From assembly GCA_037968815.1 (NCBI GenBank), contig JBBKWF010000020.1, positions 124,001 to 188,000 of the forward strand: a DNA stretch of 64,000 nt, in the 5' to 3' direction. A model generated the notes under the pieces. It was not told where the DNA came from. It did not search any database and saw only the letters and a program-made list of their open reading frames with translations. The DNA comes from Pseudopedobacter sp037968815. Its GTDB lineage: Bacteria > Bacteroidota > Bacteroidia > Sphingobacteriales > Sphingobacteriaceae. The position numbers and the translations under genes were made by a program. This document shows, one piece after another, positions 28,148-37,551 of this stretch (position 1 is its first letter; the number at the start of each line of letters is the position of its first letter).

Positions 28148-28732
28148 TTAATCCGATGATTTCATTTTCTTCAACAAGCTTTCAATCACTTTAGGGAAAT
28201 GCAAATGCTCTAACTGCTGTACTTTAAATTTCATCATTTTTAAATCATCACCTTTATCAACTTTAAATTTTGACTGATGAATCACTTCACCTTCGTCAAA
28301 TTCGCTGTTTACAAAATGGATGGTAATACCAGATTCTTGCTCATTATTTGCAAGAACAGCTAAATGAACTTTTTCTCCGTACATCCCTTTTCCACCGTAT
28401 TTTGGTAATAAGGAGGGGTGAATGTTGATTATTTTGTTTGGGAAGCTTTTTAGAATATTTTGAGGGACTAACCACAAGAAACCGGCTAAAACCACCAAGT
28501 TGACATCCAGGTTTTTTAACAAGGCAACCACTTTGTCGGTTTCGTAAAACTCTTTACGGTCAAAAATATGGGATGGAACTTCAAAGTTGTCTGCCCTTTG
28601 CAAAACATATGCATCGGGATTGTTTGTTAAGACCAGCACTACCTCAGCATCTTTATTGCGTTTAAAATGCTCCATTATTTTTTGAGCGTTAGACCCTGAG
28701 CCTGATGCGAAAATAGCGATACGTTTCTTCAA
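28148..28732 (-). CDS. purN: Phosphoribosylglycinamide formyltransferase PurN
   Basis: Transfers a formyl group from 10-formyl-THF to GAR in purine synthesis. The protein opens with the phosphate-binding segment IAIFASGSGSNAQKIMEHF. The catalytic Asn and His are in NIHPSLLPKYGGKGMYG near residue 105, and the Asp in FVNSEFDEGEVIHQ. Length 194 is standard. Upstream of purH on the same strand, so two purine steps are grouped. A TATCTTTG box lies 26 bp upstream. Confidence 0.96.
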   Translation of the reverse strand: MKKRIAIFASGSGSNAQKIMEHFKRNKDAEVVLVLTNNPDAYVLQRADNFEVPSHIFDRKEFYETDKVVALLKNLDVNLVVLAGFLWLVPQNILKSFPNKIINIHPSLLPKYGGKGMYGEKVHLAVLANNEQESGITIHFVNSEFDEGEVIHQSKFKVDKGDDLKMMKFKVQQLEHLHFPKVIESLLKKMKSSD

Positions 28733-28758
28733 AACTGATTTCTTTGGTTGTGTTTGTT

Positions 28759-28766
28759 CAAAGATA
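28759..28766 (-). promoter_or_regulatory. TAnnTTTG -7 box for purN
   Basis: The minus strand reads TATCTTTG, exact consensus, 26 bases before the purN ATG. Confidence 0.5.
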
Positions 28767-28905
28767 AAATTTTGATTGTTTAAAGGAAATGATTTTACAA
28801 ATTTGCCCTAAAAAAGTCGAGAATACTCTAATGATACTTTATTTATGGTTTGGTGTTTGCTAAAACCTATATATCTACTTAATTAATTTTTAAAATATAA
28901 TTACC

Positions 28906-29469
28906 ATGGAAAATTTAAAAAACAGAAAAATTGCCATCTTAAGTGATAATGGGTTTGAACAGTCAGAATTATTAGAACCCAAAAAAGCTCTTTTCGAAGC
29001 AGGTGCAACCGTACATGTAGTTTCTGCACAAGAAGGTAAAATTAAAGCTTGGGATGAGAAAGATTGGGGAGTCGACGTTGACGTGGATGTGAGTTTGAAA
29101 AATGCAAACCCTCAGGATTATGATGGTTTGATGATTCCAGGAGGCATTATGAATCCAGATAAAATGAGAGCGGATAAAAACTATGTAAACTTTGTAATCT
29201 CCTTTTTTGAAACTGGCAAGCCAATAGCTGCTATATGTCATGCACCTCAATTATTAATTGAAACTGGTGCCTTAAAAGGTAGAAAGATGACCTCATACCC
29301 ATCTATCAAAACTGATTTAATAAATGCCGGTGCCGATTGGGAAGATAGTGAAGTGGTGGTTGATAAAGGTTTAGTAACTAGTCGTTCACCTAAAGATCTT
29401 CCTGCGTTCAATAGAAAAATGATTGAGGAATTTAAAGAGGGAGTTCATAAAGGACAGGATACACTATAA
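28906..29469 (+). CDS. DJ-1/PfpI family protein (type 1 glutamine amidotransferase-like)
   Basis: Member of the DJ-1/PfpI superfamily, whose members include proteases, glyoxalases and stress chaperones. The nucleophile elbow AAICHAPQLL has Cys111 and His112, and Glu18 in DNGFEQSELLEP is the acid residue used by PfpI-type proteins. The GGIMNPDKMRAD segment is typical of the YhbO/PfpI branch. Length 187 is normal. Single gene followed by a clear terminator. Which activity it has cannot be told from sequence. Confidence 0.92.
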   Translation: MENLKNRKIAILSDNGFEQSELLEPKKALFEAGATVHVVSAQEGKIKAWDEKDWGVDVDVDVSLKNANPQDYDGLMIPGGIMNPDKMRADKNYVNFVISFFETGKPIAAICHAPQLLIETGALKGRKMTSYPSIKTDLINAGADWEDSEVVVDKGLVTSRSPKDLPAFNRKMIEEFKEGVHKGQDTL

Positions 29470-29526
29470 TCAATGTTTTGTTTCATTTTATCAAATGAAT
29501 TTTAAACAGATTATCGCATCAGATAG

Positions 29527-29556
29527 AAAAAGGGAAGGTCTTGCTTTCCCTTTTTT
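29527..29556. terminator. Bidirectional terminator, PfpI-like gene / META lipoprotein gene
   Basis: AAAAAGGGAA pairs with TTTCCCTTTTT around GGTCTTGC between two convergent genes. Confidence 0.85.
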
Positions 29557-29579
29557 GTAGAATTAAATTTGGCTAAAGG

Positions 29580-30362
29580 TTATTTTGAAGCGGTGAAGAT
29601 AAGTGAATCTCCATTTTGGTTGGATAGCTCTAGCTCGTTATCTTCAACTTTGTAAGTTGTAACGCTTTTTATCGTCTTTAAAAATTCTTGTTCTACGTTC
29701 TCTTCACCACAAAACATTCTGGTAGTTGCTATATTTTTGAATCGCAATAATCCTGTTTCAAAAAATACTTCGCCGTTCATTTGGTTACAGTCTGTAAAAC
29801 CAGAGAACTTACCATCGTTGCCAATAACTAATGAAGGGACTTCATTGTTTTCTGAGCTAGTTGTTTTTTTACCATTTAACTCAATAAGTGACCAATTTTT
29901 AACAAGACTTTTATCAATTAAGTAACTTCCGCAGCCAGCTAATTGTTTAGGCTTCTCGTCTGTTTTTCGCTTGTACTCTATTCTTACAGAGTAAGGCGAC
30001 ACTTTACCAGACATATCGTTGGTGCATTCTTTTTGTATAAGTTGGATATTTAAAGTTAGATCTTCAGTATTAACGCGGTACATTTTAACATTTGCATCCA
30101 CTGCCTTTACGAGTTCCGGACTTGCTGTAATTGGAGAATCGTCCATCAAATTTAATGTAATTTGTTCATTAGAAATATCTAAGTTCCAAAAAGGCTCAGT
30201 CCCGGTAGCGCTAAAGTATACAGCGGTATCTTTTAATGTTTCTGAATTTATGAGCGTAAATTTTGCTACGGTATCACTTTGTATCGGTTTATTCGCAATG
30301 TTAGAACAAGAAGTAATTGTTGAAAAGATGGCTATTACTGCAATTAGAATGATGTTTTTCAT
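29580..30362 (-). CDS. META-domain lipoprotein with N-terminal COG3650-like domain
   Basis: Predicted outer or inner membrane lipoprotein: signal peptide with lipobox ITSC and acylated Cys19. Residues about 45-150 resemble the COG3650 domain (FSATGTEPFWNLDI, then a disulfide-candidate pair CTND and AGCGSYL). Residues about 155-258 form a META/HslJ domain (SLIELNGKKTT, GFTDCNQMNGEVFF, ATTRMFCGEENVEQEFLK). Such proteins are linked to envelope stress, but the role is unknown. The start codon overlaps the stop of the upstream DUF2254 gene (TAATG), so the two are likely translationally coupled. Confidence 0.85.
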   Translation of the reverse strand: MKNIILIAVIAIFSTITSCSNIANKPIQSDTVAKFTLINSETLKDTAVYFSATGTEPFWNLDISNEQITLNLMDDSPITASPELVKAVDANVKMYRVNTEDLTLNIQLIQKECTNDMSGKVSPYSVRIEYKRKTDEKPKQLAGCGSYLIDKSLVKNWSLIELNGKKTTSSENNEVPSLVIGNDGKFSGFTDCNQMNGEVFFETGLLRFKNIATTRMFCGEENVEQEFLKTIKSVTTYKVEDNELELSNQNGDSLIFTASK

Positions 30363-31582
30363 TAAAGGAGTTGTTTTTTGTTTTGTAGGTTAACGTTCTC
30401 AAGTAAAGTATTGAAAATAGCTTTGTCGTAGATCTTTTGTAATTGCGGAATTAAAACTAAAAGCTCTTTCTGTATCATACAGTCGTCTTTGCCGTAATTC
30501 CATATTGGGGCAATGGTCTCTGCAAAAATTTTATCGAAAGTTAATTCTTCTAAAATAATTCTTGCCTTCCCGGTGTCATCACTTAGTACCCTTTTTGGGA
30601 AATGGGTTAGTCTATAGTGGTAAAGCTCAAATAATGATCTTGTAGCTATGATAGCTGTCGCTGGATCGTTTATTCCGGGGCTTAACGCTTTCATGGCAAT
30701 TTCTGTGAGTTGCCTAAACCCATAAAAATAGTTAAACTCAATAGACTCTGTATTATTGATATAGAAAGAGTCAGCCAATTCCTTTTGGTCATCTTCAGAC
30801 AGTGTTTTATCTATTTTAGCCAAAGGGTAACCTTTTAAAAAGTTGAATCCTGGCATAACTAGAACCTGAATTAGCAAACCGTGTTTTTTACATAGTTTTA
30901 TGAGAGTTGACGAATCAATACCCTCATAAATACCAGATTTGGGGGCATAAATATAGTTTTCGCTATTGATTTGAATTTCTAAATGAGGAGGTTCTGTTTG
31001 TAGCGTTTCTTTTTTTAAAACATCAAAAGTGTTTTCGTAAATTCTCCGAATAATTACCTCATATTTTACAGACTGGGTAATATAGTGTAGAAAATAAATG
31101 AACAGAAAAATATCAAAAATGGTAATTACAATAAGCAAGTAGGTGCTTAAGGATGGTATATATAAGCCACTATCAATGTCTCTGATGGTACTTAACAGGA
31201 AAAAGGCATAAACTATTGTTCCGATGTAAATCCCTAGTACGATCTGTTGAAAGCGGTTTCCGATGAGTTTATCCAAAACCCGATTGCTCATTTGCGATGC
31301 AGCTTGATTAAGCACAATCATCACCATCGAAAAACTAAATACCGAAAGTGATATAATGCCAGCTGCAATGGCAGAAATAATGCTTCTAGCGGTAGATGCG
31401 TCTTTAATACTTAACCATGATAGTTGAGACTTGACTTGCTTGCCTTGAATTGATAAATCAAAAGCCAACATAAACACCGCAACAACCAAAAATAAAATAC
31501 CAATTACAGCCGGGTAAAAAGAAATACTATTTAGTATTCGCTTATAACGGTTGATAAACCAGTATTTTATTTTACTAATCAT
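30362..31582 (-). CDS. DUF2254 family membrane protein
   Basis: A 406-residue protein with about four N-terminal transmembrane helices (roughly residues 18-40, 65-90, 110-130 and 140-165) and a large soluble C-terminal region. SLSVFSFSMVMIVLNQAASQMSNR and TEIAMKALSPGINDPATAI are hallmark DUF2254 segments. Function unknown. Its stop codon shares a base with the start of the META lipoprotein gene, linking the two as an operon. Confidence 0.9.
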   Translation of the reverse strand: MISKIKYWFINRYKRILNSISFYPAVIGILFLVVAVFMLAFDLSIQGKQVKSQLSWLSIKDASTARSIISAIAAGIISLSVFSFSMVMIVLNQAASQMSNRVLDKLIGNRFQQIVLGIYIGTIVYAFFLLSTIRDIDSGLYIPSLSTYLLIVITIFDIFLFIYFLHYITQSVKYEVIIRRIYENTFDVLKKETLQTEPPHLEIQINSENYIYAPKSGIYEGIDSSTLIKLCKKHGLLIQVLVMPGFNFLKGYPLAKIDKTLSEDDQKELADSFYINNTESIEFNYFYGFRQLTEIAMKALSPGINDPATAIIATRSLFELYHYRLTHFPKRVLSDDTGKARIILEELTFDKIFAETIAPIWNYGKDDCMIQKELLVLIPQLQKIYDKAIFNTLLENVNLQNKKQLL

Positions 31583-31739
31583 TGTTTTTTAGGTAGTAAG
31601 TTTTAAGTGAAAAATAACAAAGCCATTAATTCTTTCTTCAAATTATAAGCCATTCTTTTTCTTTAGCATTCAAAATTGAAAGGAATTCAGTGATTTTCCC
31701 TCAATCATTCAAAACGGATACTCACTCCTTAAAAATTAA

Positions 31740-32705
31740 TTATTTAGGGAACCAGTTTTTTTGTTTTTCTGGAGTATGGAAAGTCCATGCCAAAACTCTA
31801 CTTATTTTACTGCCTTGTCCCATTGGTAAAGTTTTTACATCTACAGCACCAACATCTTTAAGGTAAGCGTAAGCGTTTTTTAAATAGGCCTGGTTAGAAA
31901 TTAATGTGGTAAACCATAGGCAAGATTTCCCGAACTCTTGACTTTGGAAAATCATATCCTTAACAAATTTACCTTCACCACCTTGACACCAAATCTCATG
32001 GTTTTGTCCTCCAAAGTTTCGTTTCTCTTCAACTACTTTTTCTGGACTTAAATTGTAAAGCTTTTTTAACGAAGCTGTTTGTGCTTCGCCAAATGTTGCG
32101 TAAAATGGCGGATTACAAATAGTTACATGTATGCGTTCCGTTTTTTCAAGCGCACCTGGGAAAATATTCCGAGGGTTAGGTTGTAGTCTAAACTTTACTT
32201 TTGATTCAAGTTGTGGATTTGAGTCTATTATCAGTTTTGCTGATGCTAGGGCTTGTTCATTAATATCAGAGCCTATAAAAGTCCAGTCGTACTCATGCGT
32301 ACCAATTAATGGGTAAACACAGTTTGCGCCTACACCAATATCTAAACATTTTATTTGTTTACCCTTAGGGATTTGCCCTTCGTTACTTTTTGCTAATAAA
32401 TCTGCAACGTTGTGTATGTAATCTGCTCTACCAGGAATTGGTGGGCATAAAAAGCCTTCGGGGATATCCCAGTTTTTAACTTCGTAATAATGTAGTAAGA
32501 GCGCTTTGTTTAAGGCTTTTACTGCATCAGGGTCAGCAAAGTCTATTGTCTCCACCTCGTATTCGTTAATTTTCACAAACGATTCTAAATCGGGGTTGGC
32601 AATTATAAGTTCTTGTAAATTATATCTTCCGTGGTGTTTATTACGCGGGTGTAATTTTGCTTTGGTTTTAGCCTTAGCGTTTCTTTTTTGTTTTTTTTGA
32701 GCCAT
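31740..32705 (-). CDS. rlmF: 23S rRNA (adenine(1618)-N6)-methyltransferase RlmF
   Basis: SAM-dependent methyltransferase modifying A1618 of 23S rRNA in E. coli. A basic N-terminus (residues 1-25, KKQKRNAKAKTKAKLHPRN) precedes HHGRYNLQELI and FADPDAVKALNKALLLHYY, both characteristic of RlmF. The SAM motif is CLDIGVGANCVYPLIG and the N6-adenine catalytic motif is NPPF, near residue 198. Length 321 is slightly above E. coli RlmF. Stands alone. Confidence 0.94.
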   Translation of the reverse strand: MAQKKQKRNAKAKTKAKLHPRNKHHGRYNLQELIIANPDLESFVKINEYEVETIDFADPDAVKALNKALLLHYYEVKNWDIPEGFLCPPIPGRADYIHNVADLLAKSNEGQIPKGKQIKCLDIGVGANCVYPLIGTHEYDWTFIGSDINEQALASAKLIIDSNPQLESKVKFRLQPNPRNIFPGALEKTERIHVTICNPPFYATFGEAQTASLKKLYNLSPEKVVEEKRNFGGQNHEIWCQGGEGKFVKDMIFQSQEFGKSCLWFTTLISNQAYLKNAYAYLKDVGAVDVKTLPMGQGSKISRVLAWTFHTPEKQKNWFPK

Positions 32706-33003
32706 GTAGTACTGTGGGTATTAAAAGTTGCAATTTAGCTATTTTATTGGGGGCTTGTTTTTTATTTTTAAAAGGAAGTTGTTTTTTGTGATGTTGGGCA
32801 TTTGACTTTCTATTAAATCTCAAAAATATTTATCCTAAATATCTAGTTTTCTTAGCCCGTAAAAGCCTATTTAAATAAAGGTAAAATATATCTGCTTTGG
32901 AATTAATGACCTATAGGGTGATAAAAAGGGTAGGGCAGGCGTATGAGTGTATAGCCCGAAACCATGATGTAAAACTCAGAACACTCATTTTTTATCCATA
33001 AAA
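32706..33003. other. Non-coding interval
   Basis: About 300 bp between the secDF terminator and the rlmF start. No credible reading frame or RNA structure was seen. Confidence 0.55.
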
Positions 33004-33037
33004 AAAGGCTTTTGAGTGTTAACTCAAAAGCCTTTGA
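33004..33037 (-). terminator. Terminator downstream of secDF
   Basis: AAAGGCTTTTGAGT and ACTCAAAAGCCTTT form a perfect 14-bp stem around GTTA; on the minus strand it is followed by a T run. It begins 20 bp past the secDF stop. Confidence 0.93.
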
Positions 33038-33057
33038 ATATTTAAATGAGAAAGAGA

Positions 33058-36015
33058 TTAAATTTTGTCTTTCTTGCTTTTTACTAAATCTACTACTACT
33101 GGTGTAGCCACACAGATAGAAGAGTAGGTTCCGAAGATTACACCTATTAATAAAGCAAAAGAGAATCCTCTAATTACTTCTCCACCGAAGATGAATAATA
33201 CTGCTAATACGAATATCACTGTAATAGCGGTAATTGTAGTACGGCTTAATGTGCTATTGATGGCGTCATTAATTACTACAGACATATTATCGGTTTTTGC
33301 GTGGTGATTACCCAAGTACTCTCTAACCCTGTCAAATACTACCACCGTATCATTAATAGAATAACCAATTACAGTTAATATCGCAGCAATAAATGCTTGG
33401 TCAATATCTAATGAGAATGGTAAAATTCCGTTGAATAATGAGAAGAATGAAAGTACTAATAATACATCATGTAGCAGGGCTACCAATGCACCAATACTGT
33501 AACTCCATTTCCTGAAACGGATAAAGATGTAAAGGGCGATAGCAACGATAGACAGCAATACAGAGTAAATTGCTGATATCTTAATGTCGTTTGCAATGGT
33601 TGGTCCCACTTTTTGAGAACTTTCAATTGTAGACGCATTACCGCTTACTTTAGCTAAACCTTCTTTTAACTTAGCTTCAACTTGTTGATCAGCATTGTCT
33701 GCTTGACTGTCAATCATGTAAGGAGTAGTGATTCTTACTTGGTCATCACTACCGAAAGTTTTCACTTCAGATGCAACACCAAAAGACTCATTAACAGACT
33801 TTCTTACATCTTCTGTAGATACAGCCTTTTCAAATTTAACTACGTAAGTTCTACCACCTTTAAAATCTACACCGAAAGAGAAGCCTCTAACAATGATAGA
33901 AAGAATACCCAAGCCTATGAAAATGCTAGAGCAGATATAGAAAATTTTACGCTTGCCAACAAAGTTGTAGTTAGCATTTTTGAAAGTATGATCACTCCAA
34001 GCATTTGAAAACTTGATTGGCATTTCTTTCTTCAACATCCATTCAAAAATTAATCTTGAGATTAAAATTGCAGAGAATAATGAAGTTACAATACCAATAA
34101 TTAACGTTGTAGCGAAACCTTGAATTGGTCCAGAACCGAATACGTATAAAATAATACCCGTTAATAAAGTGGTGATTTGCGAATCTAAGATAGATGGCAT
34201 TGCATGCTTATAACCATCAGAGATAGCCAGACGTAAAGATTTACCTAGGTTTAACTCTTCGCGGACACGCTCATAAATTAATACGTTAGCATCCACCGCC
34301 ATACCTAATGTTAATACTATACCGGCGATACCTGGCAAAGTTAATACTGCACCTAATGAGGCTAAAACACCCATTAAAAAGAATACGTTGGTAAATACGG
34401 CAATATTGGCAACTGTACCTGCTCTATTGTAATAGAACATCATAAATATCAATACTACAATTAAACCAATAACAGCAGATGTTAAACCAGAGCTAATTGC
34501 TTCGGCACCTAAAGATGGACCTACAACTGCCTCTTGAACAATTTTAGCTGGAGCCGGTAGCTTACCTGCTTTTAATACGTTGGCTAAATCTTTTGTTTCT
34601 TCAACGGTAAAGTTTCCAGAAATTGAAGAGATTCCGTTAGGAATTTCGCCAGAAACGCGTGGTGCAGTGTAAACCATGTTATCTAAAACAATGGCCACAC
34701 ATTTATTATCGTCTTCGCTTGATGGTGAACCCGCAGCAGCTGCAGTAATTCTTTTCCACTCTCTAGCTCCGTCGGTTTTCATTACCATTACTACTTCTGG
34801 ATTTCCACGTTGGTCAAAATCCTCACGAGCATTAGAAATTACATCACCTGCTAAAGCTGGTTCTCCGTTAATTCCTGTTGACTTAATAGCAAATAGTTCG
34901 AAAACTTTATTGTCTGCTGCAGTTGATTTAACTCCCCAAAGTAATTTAAGGTTGCTAGGGATTAAAGAAGCAATATCTTCTTCAGCAAAAAGTTTATTGA
35001 TTTTTGCAGTATCACTTTCTAAAGCATAACCTACAGTTGGACCAGGGCGTAAGCCTTGTTGACCATCTTGTCCTTGGAAAGTTGCAGGAGATAGAACTGC
35101 AAATAAAGGATTTGAACCTGCTAAAGCATCAATGTTTGTAGAGTCTTTAGAAGTACTGTCTTTCTTCGCGTTTAATAAAGCTGGTTTGTCTTTACTAGCA
35201 ACTGCTTGTGTAGTGTCTTTTGCAACAACCTTTGTTTCTGCTTTTGGCTGTTTTGCAGCTAAAATATTGTTGATGTTTTGCAACAAAGGGAAAATCTCTT
35301 GGTTATCAAAAGTTTCGTAGAATTCTAACTTAGCAGAACCTTGTAATAGTTTACGAACTCTTTCTTTTTCGGTTACACCTGGAAGTTCAACCAAAATACG
35401 GTTTGAACCATCTTGTAACTGAATATTTGGTTGTGTTACACCAAACTTATCAATACGAGTTCTTAAAATATTAAAAGAACGCTCAACAGCTGAAGTAGCC
35501 TGCTTATCTAAAAACGTTTTAACTTCGTTATTAGATGCGTTTAACTTAATGTCTTCTGCGTTTTCTTTAGTTGCAAAAAAGATAGAAAGTTTACCGTTAG
35601 GGTTTAACTTTACATACTCTTCAACAAAAAGAGAAACTAAACCGTCTTGTGAAGTAGTTAATCTCTGCTCAGCATTTGCTAAAGCTTGGTTAAACTTGTC
35701 GTCACTTGGGTTGTTGGCTAAACTTTTAATCAATGCAGATAATTCAATCTCCATTGTTACGTTCATACCACCTTTTAAATCCAATCCTAATGGAATTTCT
35801 TTTTGTTTAACATACTGGTAAGTATGGCCAAACAGAGGATAAACAGGTTGGTTAGAAACCGAGTCTAAGTATCTTTTTTCTTTTACAGGGTCTCCATTGG
35901 CGTATTCTCTAGCATCGTTTTCTACCTTGTTGGTAACGAAAGTGAAAGAAAGCGCATATAAACATAAAAGTGTTAATACAATTGCTGCAAACTTAATAAT
36001 TCCTTTTTGTTGCAT
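33058..36015 (-). CDS. secDF: Protein translocase SecDF (fused SecD and SecF)
   Basis: Proton-driven accessory of the Sec translocase that pulls exported proteins from the channel. The 985-residue chain is a natural SecD-SecF fusion, as in Bacteroidota. SecD part: first helix (about 8-27), D1 motif PLGLDLKGGMNV, a large periplasmic region with a low-complexity Lys/Ala/Asp insert near 255-290, then helices containing LTLGMAVDANVLIYERVREEL. SecF part from about 640: GVDFKGGRTYVVKFE, and VIGYSINDTVVVFDRVREYLG. A TAGCTTTG box lies 46 bp upstream. Confidence 0.97.
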   Translation of the reverse strand: MQQKGIIKFAAIVLTLLCLYALSFTFVTNKVENDAREYANGDPVKEKRYLDSVSNQPVYPLFGHTYQYVKQKEIPLGLDLKGGMNVTMEIELSALIKSLANNPSDDKFNQALANAEQRLTTSQDGLVSLFVEEYVKLNPNGKLSIFFATKENAEDIKLNASNNEVKTFLDKQATSAVERSFNILRTRIDKFGVTQPNIQLQDGSNRILVELPGVTEKERVRKLLQGSAKLEFYETFDNQEIFPLLQNINNILAAKQPKAETKVVAKDTTQAVASKDKPALLNAKKDSTSKDSTNIDALAGSNPLFAVLSPATFQGQDGQQGLRPGPTVGYALESDTAKINKLFAEEDIASLIPSNLKLLWGVKSTAADNKVFELFAIKSTGINGEPALAGDVISNAREDFDQRGNPEVVMVMKTDGAREWKRITAAAAGSPSSEDDNKCVAIVLDNMVYTAPRVSGEIPNGISSISGNFTVEETKDLANVLKAGKLPAPAKIVQEAVVGPSLGAEAISSGLTSAVIGLIVVLIFMMFYYNRAGTVANIAVFTNVFFLMGVLASLGAVLTLPGIAGIVLTLGMAVDANVLIYERVREELNLGKSLRLAISDGYKHAMPSILDSQITTLLTGIILYVFGSGPIQGFATTLIIGIVTSLFSAILISRLIFEWMLKKEMPIKFSNAWSDHTFKNANYNFVGKRKIFYICSSIFIGLGILSIIVRGFSFGVDFKGGRTYVVKFEKAVSTEDVRKSVNESFGVASEVKTFGSDDQVRITTPYMIDSQADNADQQVEAKLKEGLAKVSGNASTIESSQKVGPTIANDIKISAIYSVLLSIVAIALYIFIRFRKWSYSIGALVALLHDVLLVLSFFSLFNGILPFSLDIDQAFIAAILTVIGYSINDTVVVFDRVREYLGNHHAKTDNMSVVINDAINSTLSRTTITAITVIFVLAVLFIFGGEVIRGFSFALLIGVIFGTYSSICVATPVVVDLVKSKKDKI

Positions 36016-36061
36016 TTTTTTTAATTGATGTGTATAATATTGGTGTTTTTATTCAAGAGGG

Positions 36062-36069
36062 CAAAGCTA
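36062..36069 (-). promoter_or_regulatory. TAnnTTTG -7 box for secDF
   Basis: The minus strand reads TAGCTTTG, the same octamer as in the sucD promoter, 46 bases before the secDF ATG. Confidence 0.5.
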
Positions 36070-36113
36070 ATTAAATTTTTAATTTATAAAATTCCTAATC
36101 ACTAATTTATTAG

Positions 36114-36641
36114 CTAATGTTTTTTTAAAATTAAAAAAGTGTAATCGTAAGCGTGTTTTTCGTCTTTTTGATGCTTCTGTTTCCATTCAACTTTCCACTT
36201 TGACGCTTCCAAATCCGGAAAATATGTATCTGCATTTAAAGTTACATCTACTTTAGTCAAATAAATTTGGTCGGCTTTTGTTAAAGCTTGTCTGTAAATT
36301 TCGCCACCTCCAATAACAAAGTATTCATCTTCCGTTTTGCAGGCGTTAATAGCGTTTTCAAGGCTGTCAAAAACTTCAACACCTTCTATTTTTAAATCCG
36401 CTTGGCGACTAATTACTATGTTTCTGCGATTGGGTAAAGGTTTACCTACAGATTCGTAAGTTTTACGACCCATTATAATACTATGCCCAGAAGTTACTTT
36501 TTTAAAAAATTTCAGGTCATTTGGTAAGCGCCATAATAGTTGGTTGTCTTTACCAATTCCGTTTTCTTGGTCGGTAGCTACAATAAGAGATAAGCCTTTA
36601 AGCTTGCCAAGAGGGACTTCGTTGTCCTCGTTGATTTGCAT
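36114..36641 (-). CDS. folA: Dihydrofolate reductase
   Basis: NADPH-dependent reduction of dihydrofolate to tetrahydrofolate. LSLIVATDQENGIGKDNQLLWRLPNDLKFFK carries the conserved Trp and the catalytic Asp42; then SGHSIIMGRKTYESVGKPLPNRRNIVIS and YFVIGGGEIYRQAL follow. The 175-residue chain has about 15 residues ahead of the usual start (MQINEDNEVPLGKLK), so a later start is possible, but no in-frame Met follows before the core. thyA is not adjacent. A TATATTTG box lies 29 bp upstream. Confidence 0.95.
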   Translation of the reverse strand: MQINEDNEVPLGKLKGLSLIVATDQENGIGKDNQLLWRLPNDLKFFKKVTSGHSIIMGRKTYESVGKPLPNRRNIVISRQADLKIEGVEVFDSLENAINACKTEDEYFVIGGGEIYRQALTKADQIYLTKVDVTLNADTYFPDLEASKWKVEWKQKHQKDEKHAYDYTFLILKKH

Positions 36642-36670
36642 GATTTGATTTTGGTTTTTTTGAATGAAGC

Positions 36671-36678
36671 CAAATATA
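36671..36678 (-). promoter_or_regulatory. TAnnTTTG -7 box for folA
   Basis: The minus strand reads TATATTTG, exact consensus, 29 bases before the folA ATG. Confidence 0.45.
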
Positions 36679-36747
36679 GTATTTTTTGCGAGAGGCTTGG
36701 CTTGTATGTAGGAGATTGTGGTTGCAGTGAATTTATTGATAAGTTTT

Positions 36748-36828
36748 GGGCGTTTTAACAGGCTTTCCGTTCATACGCCTAAGGCCTTATGCACTCGCCG
36801 GTATCCACTTCAATCCTTAACGCAATTA
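36748..36828 (+). repeat. Interspersed intergenic repeat, copy A
   Basis: About 80 bp resembling 47876-47955 on the same strand. Shared blocks include GGGCGTTT, TTCATAC, AAGGCCTTATGC, GCCGGTATCCA and GTTAACGCAA-like sequence (here CTTAACGCAA). Lies between folA and msrB; no reading frame. Confidence 0.85.
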
Positions 36829-36915
36829 ATATGCTTGGCTTTAGATTGGTGTTTTATAAGAAATAGCCGAAAACCCATTTGTCTTCAGCTATTGCTTTGT
36901 ATCTAAATGATGATT

Positions 36916-37278
36916 TTACTTTTCAGGAATAAAGCGCATACTCAAAGAGTTTACACAATGACGGGTATTCTTTTCTGTCAAGCGTTCGCCTTCAAAAACA
37001 TGACCTAAGTGACCTTCACAGTTTGCGCAAACAATCTCAATCCTTCTTCCGTCAGCATCTTGAATTCTTTTAACTGCTTCAGCAATTTCATCATCAAAAC
37101 TCGGCCAACCACAATGTGATTCAAATTTATCTGCTGAATGATATAAAGGAGTGTTGCACTGTCGGCAAATATAAGTTCCCGCTTCTTTTAAACTGGTGTA
37201 TTCTCCTACAAAAGGTCTTTCAGTTCCTTTATTTAAGATTACATATTCTTCTTCCGGGGTTAATTTGTTTAGTTCCAT
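36916..37278 (-). CDS. msrB: Peptide-methionine (R)-S-oxide reductase MsrB
   Basis: Repairs methionine-R-sulfoxide in proteins. From the ATG at 37276-37278 the protein is 120 residues, the normal length; the frame opens 11 codons earlier without family similarity. Zinc-binding pairs are Cys38/Cys41 (CRQC) and Cys84/Cys87 (CANC). HCGWPSF and GHLGHVF are family signatures, and the catalytic Cys108 lies in RHCVNSLSMRF. Same strand as the small CWC protein gene upstream, 54 bp away. Confidence 0.96.
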   Translation of the reverse strand: MELNKLTPEEEYVILNKGTERPFVGEYTSLKEAGTYICRQCNTPLYHSADKFESHCGWPSFDDEIAEAVKRIQDADGRRIEIVCANCEGHLGHVFEGERLTEKNTRHCVNSLSMRFIPEK

Positions 37279-37332
37279 CTTATTTTCTTTGATTGTAATA
37301 CTTATAACCAAATATACTAAAAGAGTACTGTT

Positions 37333-37551
37333 TTATTCTGAAAGTGTTTTTTGATACTCATCTTTCAGTTCCAGCAAACAGTTAGCACACAAACAGTCCT
37401 CATATGTTTCGGAAACATACTGTACCTCATTTAAATTTAAATAAACTTTACTGCACTGGCATTGGGTATAGTTGTTTGCCTTGCACTCAATTTTTTGTTT
37501 GCAACGCTCACAGTTGATTATTTCGTGTTTTGGGTTGTTATAAGTATTCAT
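37333..37551 (-). CDS. Cysteine-rich CWC family small protein
   Basis: A 72-residue protein with eight cysteines (14, 17, 23, 31, 33, 53, 55 and 58) in the order CxxC, C, CxC, CxCxxC. ECKANNYTQCQC and YEDCLCANCL match the Cys_rich_CWC family, presumed metal-binding and of unknown function. I use the ATG at 37549-37551; the frame opens 33 codons earlier, but the extra part has no similarity and runs into the upstream region. It lies 54 bp upstream of msrB, which suggests a thiol or metal link only weakly. Confidence 0.85.
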   Translation of the reverse strand: MNTYNNPKHEIINCERCKQKIECKANNYTQCQCSKVYLNLNEVQYVSETYEDCLCANCLLELKDEYQKTLSE

